The notes under the pieces are model-generated. The model saw only the letters and a list, made by a program, of their open reading frames with translations, ran no database searches and had not been told where the DNA came from. From Mesorhizobium amorphae (GTDB lineage Bacteria > Pseudomonadota > Alphaproteobacteria > Rhizobiales > Rhizobiaceae), in contig NZ_JHQS01000122.1 of NCBI RefSeq assembly GCF_014843845.1, forward strand, positions 1-64,000: 64,000 nt of DNA, written 5' to 3'. Shown here in pieces: positions 43,586-52,222 of the stretch. The position numbers and the translations under genes were made by a program. The stretch's first letter is position 1. Each line of letters starts with the position of its first letter.

Positions 43586-44465
43586 AGGCACGGTCGCCTT
43601 CGGCAAAGCCGCCGCCGGTCGTCCAGTCCCGCGCCAGATCGCGCAATCCCTCGAGCGCGACATTCAGCGTGTCCGACGAGGCCGGGTTCGACGGATAGGC
43701 GAGATAGATCGGCCGCTGGAACACCGGCGCGCCCTCGATGCGTCGCAGCTCGCCGCGCTCGATATGGCCGCTGACGGCGCTGAGCGGCAGATAGGCGGCC
43801 GCCTGCTGCGACAGCACGTGCTGCAGTCCGATGAAGACCAGCCCGGCCGATATGGCCGGCTTGACCAGGCCGGCAAAAGCGCGGTCGTGCTCGACGCGGA
43901 ATTCGAGCCCCCAATCCATCAAGATGTAGTTTTCCGTCCACGGTCCGGTCTGCGCCGTGTGCTGGACAAGCACCACCTGGTCGACCGCCAGCGTCTCATA
44001 GACGATGCCGGGATGCGGCCGCGGCAGATAGAGGATGCAGATGTCGAGCAGGCCTTCGGCCATCTGGTCGATCGCCAGATCCGGGAAACTGCCTTCGAGT
44101 CGCAGCGCCACGTTCGGGCGCCTTTCGCGCATCCAGGCGATCCAGGGCGAGGTGATGCGGTCCCAGAGGTAAGCGGGAGCGGTGAGCCTGAGCAGCGTTT
44201 CGTAACCATCAGGAACGGCGATGTCCTGCCGCGATTGCTCCCAGGTGCGGGTGATCGAGGATGCGTGCGGCAGGAACTGCCGGCCGGCCGGCGTAAGCGT
44301 GATGCCATCGCGGTCGCGCACAAAGAGCTTGCGCCCCAATTGCTCCTCAAGACCCCTGATCCGCGCGCTGACGGTAGACTGGGCGAGGTTCAGCCGGTTC
44401 GCCGCGACGGTGAAGCTTCCATGTGCGGCAACCTCAAGAAAACTGCGCAGATTTTCTGTGTCCAT
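43545..44465 (-). CDS. LysR family transcriptional regulator
   Basis: The 306-residue protein has a LysR helix-turn-helix (NLRSFLEVAAHGSFTVAANRLN, AQSTVSARIRGLEEQLGRK) at residues about 4-60 and an effector domain with RLTAPAYLWDRITSPWIAWM. It is divergent from the second binding-protein gene and convergent with the ATPase gene. The perfect LysR box at 44479-44493 lies just upstream of its start. ATG at 44465 has AAGG seven bases before it and is preferred to one at 44480. Confidence 0.87.
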   Translation of the reverse strand: MDTENLRSFLEVAAHGSFTVAANRLNLAQSTVSARIRGLEEQLGRKLFVRDRDGITLTPAGRQFLPHASSITRTWEQSRQDIAVPDGYETLLRLTAPAYLWDRITSPWIAWMRERRPNVALRLEGSFPDLAIDQMAEGLLDICILYLPRPHPGIVYETLAVDQVVLVQHTAQTGPWTENYILMDWGLEFRVEHDRAFAGLVKPAISAGLVFIGLQHVLSQQAAAYLPLSAVSGHIERGELRRIEGAPVFQRPIYLAYPSNPASSDTLNVALEGLRDLARDWTTGGGFAEGDRAFSMADSNPQSDHL

Positions 44466-44478
44466 GGCTCCACCTTGC

Positions 44479-44493
44479 ATCGAAGATTTCGAT
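44479..44493. promoter_or_regulatory. LysR-type T-N11-A box
   Basis: ATCGAAGATTTCGAT is a perfect inverted repeat (ATCGAA/TTCGAT, three-base spacer) containing T-N11-A. It lies in the 114-base gap between the divergent LysR gene and the second binding-protein gene, 14 bases from the former, and would suit autorepression with activation of the latter. Confidence 0.6.
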
Positions 44494-44579
44494 GACCCCC
44501 ATCAAAAAATATCGCTTTCCGGGTGGGATCAACAGTGAACTAGATGGCCGAGCCCCCACGATAAGCAAGGAATGCCGCC

Positions 44580-46235
44580 ATGCCAAAGCATTTCAGGATG
44601 ATCGACGCCGCCCGCCGGAGTCTCACCGAAATCGAAAATTCCGCTATCGACGAGCTTTTGGCCGGCAGGATCGGCCGCCGCGAATTCCTCAGGCATGGCA
44701 GCATGCTCGGCCTGTCGCTGCCGTTCCTCGGCGGCATCGTTTCATCGCTCGGACTTGGAGCGCCGCAGGCGCGCGCCGAAGGCAAGCCGGGCGGCACCGT
44801 GCGCGCCGGCATCGCCACGCCCGGCGGCGCCATCGACCCCGTCACCTATTACGACAGCGGCAGTTACCAGCTGGTCTTCCAGACCGCCGAATTCCTCTGC
44901 ATCACCCAGCCGGACCTCACCCTGAAGCCGGTGCTGGCCGAAAGCTGGGCGCCGAACGAGGACGGCAGCGTGTGGACCTTCAAGCTGCGCAAGGGCGTGA
45001 AATTCCACAATGGCGAGGACTTCAAGGCCGACGATGTCGTGGCGACATTCGACAGGCTCGCCGATCCGAGCGGCTCATCCAATGCGCTGTCGGTGTTCAA
45101 GGGCCTGCTGTCGAAAGGCGGCACCCAGAAGGTCGACGACCACACCGTCGCCTTCCATCTCGACGCGCCGAATGGCAGCTTCCCCTATTCGGTGTCGATC
45201 GACAATTACAACGCCGTCATCCTGCCGGCGAGCTACAAGGGCGATTACGAAAAGACCTTCGAAGGCACCGGCCCGTTCCGGTTGGAGACCTACACGCCGA
45301 AGGTCGGCGCAACCTTCGTGCGCAACCCCGACTATTGGGGTGAGAAGGCGCTGCCCGACCGGCTCGAATTCAAGTTCTACGGCGACGTGCAGCCGCGCAT
45401 CCTGGCGCTGCAGGCGGGCGAAGTGGACCTGCTCGATGCCGTGCCGCTCGATGTCAGCCAGGTGGTGCTGAACAGCCCTGACATCACCGTGCTGCGCATC
45501 GCCTCGACCGCGCACCGCCAGCTGCACATGCGTTGCGACATGGCGCCTTTCACCGACAAGCGCGTGCGCCAGGCGCTGGCTCTGTGCATCGACCGTTCCA
45601 AACTGGTCGACGGGCTGTGCCGCGGCATGGCGGCGACCGGCAATGACAGCCCGTTCGCGCCGGCCTTCCCGGCGACCGACAAGTCGATCCCGCAGCGCAC
45701 GCAGGACGTCGCCAAGGCCAAGCAGCTCATGGAAGCCGCGGGGCTCGGCGGCGGCTTCGACATGACGCTGACGACACTGCGCTATTCCGACATTCCGGGC
45801 TACGCGCAGCTGTTCCAGAACTTCGCCAAGGAAGTCGGCGCCCGCCTCTCGCTCAACATCGAGGACCAGGACAAATATTACGGCAAGGCGGTGTTCGGAC
45901 AGTCGGACTGGCTGGACAGCCCGCTCGGCATCACCGACTACGCGCACCGCAGCGTGCCGAACGTGTTCCTGAAGAGCCCGCTGGTCAGCGACGGTCCGTG
46001 GAACGCGGCGCATTTCAAGAACACGGCCTATGACGGGCTGGTCGCCGGCTACCTCAAGGCGCTCGACCTCGATGCGCAGCGCAAGGCCGCCTCCGACATC
46101 CAGAAGCTGCTGCTGGACGAGACGCCTGTGATCTTCAGCTATTTCCCGGACCTTCTGGTGCCGGTACGCAAGAATGTCAGCGGCCTGCCGCCGATCGCCG
46201 CCGGCCTGCTGCTCGACCGTGTGTCCATAGGCTGA
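44580..46235 (+). CDS. ABC transporter substrate-binding protein, peptide/nickel type (copy 2)
   Basis: The 551-residue protein is a paralogue of the 35533-37197 product. It has the same unusual N-terminal extension before a Tat motif (GRREFLRHGSMLGLSLPFLGG) and shares AEFLCI, WTFKLRKGVKFH, GTGPF and LLLDETPVIF-type stretches. It lies after the ATPase gene on its own promoter, beside a LysR gene, so the one importer may be served by two differently regulated receptors. AAGGA lies nine bases before the ATG. Ligands are unknown. Confidence 0.92.
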   Translation: MPKHFRMIDAARRSLTEIENSAIDELLAGRIGRREFLRHGSMLGLSLPFLGGIVSSLGLGAPQARAEGKPGGTVRAGIATPGGAIDPVTYYDSGSYQLVFQTAEFLCITQPDLTLKPVLAESWAPNEDGSVWTFKLRKGVKFHNGEDFKADDVVATFDRLADPSGSSNALSVFKGLLSKGGTQKVDDHTVAFHLDAPNGSFPYSVSIDNYNAVILPASYKGDYEKTFEGTGPFRLETYTPKVGATFVRNPDYWGEKALPDRLEFKFYGDVQPRILALQAGEVDLLDAVPLDVSQVVLNSPDITVLRIASTAHRQLHMRCDMAPFTDKRVRQALALCIDRSKLVDGLCRGMAATGNDSPFAPAFPATDKSIPQRTQDVAKAKQLMEAAGLGGGFDMTLTTLRYSDIPGYAQLFQNFAKEVGARLSLNIEDQDKYYGKAVFGQSDWLDSPLGITDYAHRSVPNVFLKSPLVSDGPWNAAHFKNTAYDGLVAGYLKALDLDAQRKAASDIQKLLLDETPVIFSYFPDLLVPVRKNVSGLPPIAAGLLLDRVSIG

Positions 46236-46237
46236 TC

Positions 46238-47128
46238 ATGACCGCGCACCAACGCCACGTCACGAACGAAAAGAAACGGGAGACTACCATTCGCAAGTCC
46301 CATTTGCGCGGTCGCGGGCCGCATTTCCCCGTGCTCGACACGATCGTGCAGTACGAGTTCGAGCCGGGCTACGTCGCCTTCACCATGCCGTCGCCGAAAC
46401 GGCTGCGGGTGCAGGTCGGCTCGATGACCGTCGCCGACACGACCAAGGCGCTGGTGTTCTACGAATCCGACCATCTGCCGGTCTACTACTTCCCGATCGG
46501 CGACGTGCGCGAGGAGTTCCTGCTGCCCAGCAAGACCACGACGGAGGACCCGTTCAAGGGCGTCGCCACCCACTATTCGCTCAACACCGGCATCACGCTG
46601 GTCGAGGACGGCGCCTGGCGTTATCTCGACCCGGTCAAGGGCTGCCCGCCAATCTCAGACTACATTTCCTTCTACTGGAGCAAGATGGGCCACTGGTTCG
46701 AAGAGGACGAGGAGATCTTCGTCCATGCCCGCGACCCGTTCCGCCGGGTCGACTGCCTGCCCTCGTCGCGGCGGGTGCAAGTCATCCTCGACGGCGAGCA
46801 GGTTGCCGATTCACGGCGTGGCATCTTCCTGTTCGAGACCGGCCATCCGGTGCGCCACTATCTGCCGATTTCCGACACCAGGCTCGATATGTTCGCGCCC
46901 AGCCGCTACATTTCGCGTTGCCCCTACAAGGGCATCTCCAACTATTATCACGTGACGACTTCCAAGAAGCGCCACGAGAACCTCGTCTGGTACTATCCCG
47001 AGCCGGTACACGAGGCCGAACGCATCAAGGGGCTGGTCTGCTTCCACCATGAACTGGTCGACAAAATCCTGGTCGACGGCGTCGAGATCCCGAAAGAGGC
47101 GACGGCCGCATCGGACGGCTACTTCTGA
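46238..47128 (+). CDS. Double DUF427 domain protein
   Basis: The 296-residue protein contains two DUF427-like repeats. One centres on RLRVQVGSMTVADTTKALVFYE (residues about 50-120) and the other on RRVQVILDGEQVADSRRGIFLFE (about 178-250). Both carry the HLPVYYFPI/HPVRHYLPI pattern. DUF427 proteins are small beta-rich proteins of unknown role. It starts three bases after the binding-protein stop, so it belongs to the transport locus. The ATG at 46238 is listed, but an ATT at 46289 with GGGAG six bases upstream would give a start directly at RKSHLRGRG and is a real alternative. Confidence 0.8.
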   Translation: MTAHQRHVTNEKKRETTIRKSHLRGRGPHFPVLDTIVQYEFEPGYVAFTMPSPKRLRVQVGSMTVADTTKALVFYESDHLPVYYFPIGDVREEFLLPSKTTTEDPFKGVATHYSLNTGITLVEDGAWRYLDPVKGCPPISDYISFYWSKMGHWFEEDEEIFVHARDPFRRVDCLPSSRRVQVILDGEQVADSRRGIFLFETGHPVRHYLPISDTRLDMFAPSRYISRCPYKGISNYYHVTTSKKRHENLVWYYPEPVHEAERIKGLVCFHHELVDKILVDGVEIPKEATAASDGYF

Positions 47129-47187
47129 GCGGCGTTTCGGAGGCGACGCTGCGCAGCGGTGCGGAATAACAGCCGTAGCGATCCTTC

Positions 47188-47349
47188 GCGCCCCCCTCTG
47201 TCCTGCCGGACAATCTCCCCCCACTTGGGGGGAGATTGGCAGTTTTGACGCTCCGCTTATTCCTGCAACGTTGAAAACTAGCGAAGGCTGTGGTGACGGC
47301 TGATCTCCCCCCTCGTGGGGGAGATGTCCGGCAGGACAGAGGGGGGCGC
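47188..47349. repeat. Large palindromic repeat (MITE-like)
   Basis: The outer arms GCGCCCCCCTCTGTCCTGC (47188) and GCAGGACAGAGGGGGGCGC (47331) are a perfect 19-base inverted repeat. Pairing continues inward through CGGACA and the CTCCCCC/GGGGGAG hairpins with one base bulged. The centre is about 60 bases of lower complexity. It fills most of the 340-base gap between the DUF427 gene and the dehydrogenase gene, and no protein gene is seen there. Confidence 0.85.
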
Positions 47350-47386
47350 TGTCCCGCCGACATCGATATTCCTCCTGAAATGCCGG

Positions 47387-47402
47387 TTGAAATATTTTTC
47401 AA
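47387..47402. promoter_or_regulatory. TTGAAA-N4-TTTCAA palindrome upstream of the sugar locus
   Basis: TTGAAATATTTTTCAA is a perfect inverted repeat with a four-base spacer, about 65 bases before the dehydrogenase start. Its layout suits a dimeric regulator. It differs from the TGAACA motifs near the SorC gene, so an unlinked regulator (for example RpiR or LacI type) may act here. Confidence 0.45.
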
Positions 47403-47468
47403 ATGGAAATAGGAATGTTCAAAAGATGATTGCGACGCAGCGGCGCGTCAGGAACTGGAGGAAGCGAC

Positions 47469-48791
47469 ATGTCCCATCCGCAATTCGCAGCGGAACTCTT
47501 GCAGCGCGCTGAAAAGCAGGGGCCGATCACCATCGGCCTGGCCGGCGCCGGGCAGATGGGCACCGACATCGTCGTCCAGGTCGCGTTGATGCCGGGGATG
47601 CGCATCGGCGCCATTTCTGAGGTCAGGCCGCAGGCGGCGATCGATGCGGCACTGCTTGCCGGCCACGACCGTTCCGACATAGTCCAGGCGCCCAACGCGG
47701 CGGCCATCGACCGCGCCATCGAGGTCGGCAAGATCGCGGTGACCGAGGACCTGCATGCGCTCGCCGCCGCCGGCCGCATCGACGTCATCATCGACGCCAC
47801 GGGCAATCCCAATATCGGCACGCTGTTCGCGCTCGAAGTGATGAAGAACGGCAAGCATATCGTCATGCTCAATGTCGAGGCCGACATCACCATCGGGCGC
47901 TTCCTGAAAGAGGAAGCGCGCAAGGCCGGCGTCGTCTACACCGGTGCGGCCGGCGACGAGCCCGCCTGCACGCTGGAGATCATCGGTTTTGCCAAAAGCC
48001 TCGGCTTCAACATCATCGCCGCCGGCAAGGGCAAGAACAATCCACTGAAGATCGACGCGATGCCGGCCGACTACGAGAAGGAGGCCAGCGAGCGCAACAT
48101 GAACGCGCGCATGCTGGTCGAGTTCGTCGACGGCTCGAAGACGGCGATCGAGATGGTGGCGATCGCCAACGCCACCGGCCTGGTGCCCGACGTGCCGGGC
48201 ATGCACGGTCCGACGGCGACGCTTGAAGAGCTGGCCAGCGTGCTCTGCCCGCGCGAGGATGGCGGCGTGCTGCATCGCAAGGGCGTGGTCGACTACTCGA
48301 TCGGCAAGGGTGTGGCGCCCGGCGTCTTCTGCATCATCGAGACGAAGCATCCGCGCGTGCTGGAGCGCATGGTCGACCTCAAGGTCGGCAAGGGTCCCTA
48401 TTTCACGATCTTCCGCCCCTACCATCTGACCAGCCTGGAAGTGCCGCTCTCGGCGGCGCGCGCCGTGGTCTACAAGCGCGCCGACATGGAGCCGCTCGAC
48501 CATCCGGTGGCGGAGGCGGTGGCGGTGGCCAAGAGCGACCTCGGCACCGGTCAGTCGCTCGGCATGATCGGCGAGAACGACTATCGCGGCTTCGCCATGA
48601 CCTGGGAGGGCGCACGCGCCAAGGGCGCGCTGCCGCTCGGCCTCGCCGAACGCGCCAAGGTGGTCAAGCCGGTCAAGACCGGCGAGTTCCTGACCTATGA
48701 AAACTGTGTACCCGACGATTCGATGGTGATAACCCAGATCCGCCGCCGTCTCGACCAGTCGGACGGACGGTTCGTTACCAACGCTGCCTGA
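47469..48791 (+). CDS. COG4091 NAD(P)-dependent dehydrogenase with SAF domain
   Basis: The 440-residue protein has an N-terminal Rossmann domain (ITIGLAGAGQMGTDIVVQVA) and homoserine-dehydrogenase-like features (DVIIDATGNPNIGTLFALEV). A C-terminal SAF-type region follows (residues about 330-430, with RADMEPLDHP). Such proteins are often mislabelled as homoserine dehydrogenase or FlgA. In rhizobia they occur in sugar-alcohol or branched-sugar loci. GGAGGAAGCG precedes the ATG. A kinase gene follows after 21 bases, which suggests an oxidised or rearranged polyol intermediate. Reaction unknown. Confidence 0.8.
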   Translation: MSHPQFAAELLQRAEKQGPITIGLAGAGQMGTDIVVQVALMPGMRIGAISEVRPQAAIDAALLAGHDRSDIVQAPNAAAIDRAIEVGKIAVTEDLHALAAAGRIDVIIDATGNPNIGTLFALEVMKNGKHIVMLNVEADITIGRFLKEEARKAGVVYTGAAGDEPACTLEIIGFAKSLGFNIIAAGKGKNNPLKIDAMPADYEKEASERNMNARMLVEFVDGSKTAIEMVAIANATGLVPDVPGMHGPTATLEELASVLCPREDGGVLHRKGVVDYSIGKGVAPGVFCIIETKHPRVLERMVDLKVGKGPYFTIFRPYHLTSLEVPLSAARAVVYKRADMEPLDHPVAEAVAVAKSDLGTGQSLGMIGENDYRGFAMTWEGARAKGALPLGLAERAKVVKPVKTGEFLTYENCVPDDSMVITQIRRRLDQSDGRFVTNAA

Positions 48792-48812
48792 CCTCCACCG
48801 GATCCTCGCCTG

Positions 48813-50306
48813 ATGGACGATGTCGTAATCGGGATCGACGCCTCGACGACGGCCGTGAAGGCGATCGCCTTCACGCGTGACGGCGCGGAGCTGTTCCAGG
48901 CGCGCGAGGCCTATCCGCTTTCCAATCCGAAGCCCGGCCATTTCGAGCAGGATGCGGAGCACTGGTGGACAGCGCTTGTCACGGCGCTGAAGCAGGTTGC
49001 CGACAAAATCGGCGCCGAGCGCGTGGCGGCAATTTCGATCGCCCATCAGCGGGAGAGCTTTACGCTGATCGACGGCGCCGGCAAGCCGCTCATACCGGCG
49101 ATCCTGTGGCTGGACGAACGCGCCCGCCCGCAAGTGGCGCGGCTTTCAGCGGAGCTTGGCCGCGAGGTCATCCGCGACTGGAGCGGCAAGCCGCCGGACC
49201 CGACGCCGGCGCTCTACGCCGTCGCCTGGCTCGCCGAACATCAGCCCGAGGTTTTGGCCAACGCGGCAGCACTTGTCGACGTGCATGGTTTCTTCGTGCA
49301 CCGGCTGACCGGTCGGCTGGTCACCAGCACGGCAAGCGCTGATCCGCTCGGGCTGCTCGACGTCGCGACAGGCAGCTGGCACCCGCGCCTTGTGGAGGCC
49401 GTGGGCTTGCGGCCGGAGCAACTGCCGGAGTTGATCGGACCGGGCGAAATCTGCGGAGGACTGGCCGAGAGCGTTGCCGGGCTGACCGGCCTGAGGGCCG
49501 GGACGCCCATCGTCGCCGGCGCCGGCGATGGCCAGGCGATGGGCCTGGGGATGGGCGTCTACGGTGCAGGCAAGAGCTATCTCTCGCTTGGCTCCGGCGT
49601 CGTCAGCGGCTGCTATTCCCAAGTGGTCACAACGTCGGATGCATTTCGCACGCTGATCTCGCCGACCGGATCCGGCTTCATGCTGGAGACGGTGCTGCGC
49701 TCGGGCATGCAGCTGGTCGACTGGATAGTGCGCACCACCGGTTCGGCCTCGGCGGCGGTGCTGGAGAAAGCGGCGGTCGATGTTACTGCCGGCAGCGACG
49801 GCCTGCTGGTCATGCCCTACTGGGCTGGCGTGATGAGCCCCTATTGGGACGGCGCTGCGCGTGGCGCCATCGTCGGCCTGTCGCTCGATCATGAGCCCAA
49901 GCATCTCTTCCGCGCGACCCTCGAAGGTATCGCCTTCGAGCAGGCCATCGCCAGCGAGGCGATGGAAAGCCAGACCGGCGGCAAGCCGGCGGCAATGATC
50001 GCGGCCGGCGGCGGCACCAATTCGGCGCTGCTGATGCGGATCATGGCCAGCGTGCTCGAGCGGTCGCTCTCCGTCTCGCCGGTCAACGAAGCGGCGGCGC
50101 TGGGTGCCGCGATGCTGACGGCATCGGCGATCGGATGGTTTGCGTCGCCAGAGGCCGCGGCCGAGGCGATGACCGCGGCGCCGACCAGACATGTCGATCC
50201 CGTCGATGAACTGGTCCCGGGCTACCGCGCCCGCAAAGCGATCTACCGCGACCTCTATCACGCGACGCGTGACATCCACGCACGGCTCGCCAACGCTTCG
50301 GCGTAA
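48813..50306 (+). CDS. FGGY family carbohydrate kinase, xylulokinase-like
   Basis: The 497-residue enzyme opens VVIGIDASTTAVKAIAFTRDG (phosphate-1 motif). It has ILWLDERARPQVARL, LTGRLVTSTASADPLGLLDV and the C-terminal ATP-site region IAAGGGTNSALLMRIMASVL with NEAAALGAAML. All of these fit xylulokinases and related kinases of pentuloses or polyols. It phosphorylates a sugar brought in by the ribose-type importer further on. It is 21 bases after the dehydrogenase stop and in the same unit. Confidence 0.88.
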   Translation: MDDVVIGIDASTTAVKAIAFTRDGAELFQAREAYPLSNPKPGHFEQDAEHWWTALVTALKQVADKIGAERVAAISIAHQRESFTLIDGAGKPLIPAILWLDERARPQVARLSAELGREVIRDWSGKPPDPTPALYAVAWLAEHQPEVLANAAALVDVHGFFVHRLTGRLVTSTASADPLGLLDVATGSWHPRLVEAVGLRPEQLPELIGPGEICGGLAESVAGLTGLRAGTPIVAGAGDGQAMGLGMGVYGAGKSYLSLGSGVVSGCYSQVVTTSDAFRTLISPTGSGFMLETVLRSGMQLVDWIVRTTGSASAAVLEKAAVDVTAGSDGLLVMPYWAGVMSPYWDGAARGAIVGLSLDHEPKHLFRATLEGIAFEQAIASEAMESQTGGKPAAMIAAGGGTNSALLMRIMASVLERSLSVSPVNEAAALGAAMLTASAIGWFASPEAAAEAMTAAPTRHVDPVDELVPGYRARKAIYRDLYHATRDIHARLANASA

Positions 50307-50404
50307 GTCGACGGCGCTAGTTTTCCAGATCCAGAACTTCTGGTGTTCTGTCTGCCAGCGGAGCCACTTTTGCGTCTTGTCCGGCCAATGCTAGATTTGC
50401 GTCC

Positions 50405-51007
50405 ATGAAGACTGCATCTCATCTCGCGGCCCTGTCCTGGATGGTCGCCCTTGCCACAATCCCGATGTCCGCGCTCGCCGAGAGCGAACCTACCGAACCG
50501 CCATTCGAGGTCGCGCTCGACATCGACTCTGATGGCCAAATGGATCGAGCCGTCATCGCGCAGGATACCGACAACGGGCAAGCGGAGCTCTCCATCTATC
50601 TGGCTGCCGGCGACGGAAAGCGCGACCCTTCGCGCAAACCGAGCTTCGTCAAGAAGTCGCTTACGGAGGACCGGATTCTCGCGCTCGAAAGCAAGGGCAA
50701 GGGATCGCTTGTTGTCACCTCCTGCTTCGGCTGCGGCGCCAACAAATCGACGGAAGCGATACTGACGATCGTCTATCGCCAAGGCAAATTCCTGGTCGCC
50801 GGCTATAGCCGTGACTGGGACTGGAACGTGCAGAAATCCGATGGCACGGTCGAGACGACACTCGGCGGCTGCGACATCAATTTTCTCACCGGCAAGGGCG
50901 TCGTCTCGCAGGATCTGGACGACGGCAAGCCGGTCGAAGGGACATTCACGCCCATCGATCTCGCGGACTGGTCGGACGACAGCCGCCCCAAACCCTGCGA
51001 GTTTTGA
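50405..51007 (+). CDS. Exported hypothetical protein
   Basis: The 200-residue protein has a signal peptide (MKTASHLAALSWMVALATIP, likely cut after SALA). The mature part is acidic, with DIDSDGQMDRAVIAQDTDNG (an EF-hand or FG-GAP-like calcium loop), CFGCGANKSTEAIL and a C-terminal cysteine. I do not recognise a family beyond general FG-GAP-like secreted proteins. It lies between the kinase and the SorC gene, convergent with the latter, and is probably unrelated to sugar use. Confidence 0.72.
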   Translation: MKTASHLAALSWMVALATIPMSALAESEPTEPPFEVALDIDSDGQMDRAVIAQDTDNGQAELSIYLAAGDGKRDPSRKPSFVKKSLTEDRILALESKGKGSLVVTSCFGCGANKSTEAILTIVYRQGKFLVAGYSRDWDWNVQKSDGTVETTLGGCDINFLTGKGVVSQDLDDGKPVEGTFTPIDLADWSDDSRPKPCEF

Positions 51008-51048
51008 AACATCCCGGCTGAGCCGCTTGCCGAAATCAGCGCCAGACC

Positions 51049-52011
51049 TCAGCGACTAAGCAGGCCCTTGGCCGCGTCCTCGTCGGTGATCAGCACCGAT
51101 ATCTTGGTGTTGGCGAGCGCGGCGCGCATGATGGCCACCTTCTCCTGCCCACCCGAGACCAGGATGATGTTCGGAATGTCCGACAGCTCCTGCAGCGGAT
51201 AGGCGCAGACGCGGCGGTTGACCTCATGGTCGACCGGGCGACCCTCGGCGTCGATGAAATGGCAAAGAATATCGCCGACGGCGCCGGCCGCCTGCAACTC
51301 CTCGAGCTCGCTGGGCTTGATGAAACCGTAGTTGGCGATCGGGCTGTCGTTGGAGAACGAGCCGACGCTGAGCACAGCGATGTTGGCGCGGCGCGCCCGG
51401 AAGACGACATCCTGGACGCTGCGCTGACTCATGAAGGCGTCGCGCTGCTCCGGCCGGTCGGCATAGACCGGCACCGGCAGCAGGAAACATTCGGCGCCGA
51501 TCTTTTCGGCGAACTCCCAGGCGCTTTCGGTCGGGTTGAGCGGCTGGGCATGGGTGAGGCCGCCAAGCATGGAGACCACCGTGGTTCTGGCGATCGGCCG
51601 CCTGGGCAATTCCTTGATGGCGAATTTCAGCGTCCGGCCCCAGCCGAGCGCAATGACATCGCCAATGTTCACATTGTCGGCCAGATAGGCAGCGGCGGCA
51701 TGGCCGATCATCAGCGGCGCATTGCTGCGGTCGGCGGCCGAGGGCACCACAACGGCCTGGCTCAGGCCGAAGCGCTGCTTCAGGCTCTCCTCGAGTTGCA
51801 CGCATTCGACGACGCTGTCGCGGATGCGGAACTGGACGACCCCTTCCTCGCGGGCGGCCGAGAGGATGCGATGCACCTTGATGCGGCCGATGCCGAGGAT
51901 CTCGGAGATCCGCTCCTGCGTCAGGCCCTCGACATAATAGTGCCAGGCCGCGCGGGCCTTCAGTTCGGCGTCCGGAAAGCGCGAGGCCCTCTCGTTCTCC
52001 ATGGTCGCCAT
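51049..52011 (-). CDS. SorC/DeoR-type sugar-binding transcriptional regulator
   Basis: The 320-residue protein has an N-terminal helix-turn-helix (AAWHYYVEGLTQERISEILG, IGRIKVHRILSAAREEG) at residues about 20-65 and a sugar-phosphate-binding C-terminal domain (GDVIALGWGRTLKFAIKELP, VVSMLGGLTHA, ILVSGGQEKVAIMRAAL). This is the SorC family, which senses sugar or polyol phosphates. GGAGG lies ten bases before the ATG at 52011. It is divergent from the transporter genes at 52223, with TGAACA motifs between them. Confidence 0.88.
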   Translation of the reverse strand: MATMENERASRFPDAELKARAAWHYYVEGLTQERISEILGIGRIKVHRILSAAREEGVVQFRIRDSVVECVQLEESLKQRFGLSQAVVVPSAADRSNAPLMIGHAAAAYLADNVNIGDVIALGWGRTLKFAIKELPRRPIARTTVVSMLGGLTHAQPLNPTESAWEFAEKIGAECFLLPVPVYADRPEQRDAFMSQRSVQDVVFRARRANIAVLSVGSFSNDSPIANYGFIKPSELEELQAAGAVGDILCHFIDAEGRPVDHEVNRRVCAYPLQELSDIPNIILVSGGQEKVAIMRAALANTKISVLITDEDAAKGLLSR

Positions 52012-52093
52012 CTTTCTTGCCCTCCCCGCAACAAGCTTCCCGTAAGGCAAACCGCATTGCCGCGCAAACCGCCGCCGAATGCGTTCGCGGCAC

Positions 52094-52176
52094 TTGACAA
52101 TTTTCTGATGAACAGTTTAGCTGAACAAAATTGCATATCAAAGATAAATTGTTCACAGGGAGGTGCCTGGTGAACA
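52094..52176. promoter_or_regulatory. TGAACA operator array and promoter of the sugar transporter
   Basis: Four TGAACA-type motifs lie in the divergent spacer: direct copies at 52109, 52122 and 52171, and an inverted one (TGTTCA) at 52150. The copies at 52122 and 52150 form an inverted repeat (TGAACAA / TTGTTCA). TTGACA at 52094-52099 is a candidate -35 box for the plus-strand genes, with a weak TTAGCT at 52117. The SorC product is the expected binder. Confidence 0.5.
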
Positions 52177-52222
52177 AAGGCAGCCGGCGACGCATCGCCG
52201 GTTCGCTGACGGAGGAGACGAA

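Noticed and set aside
47448..49133. A 561-codon minus-strand open frame
   Set aside because: It is antisense to the dehydrogenase and kinase genes, which have clear motifs and ribosome sites.
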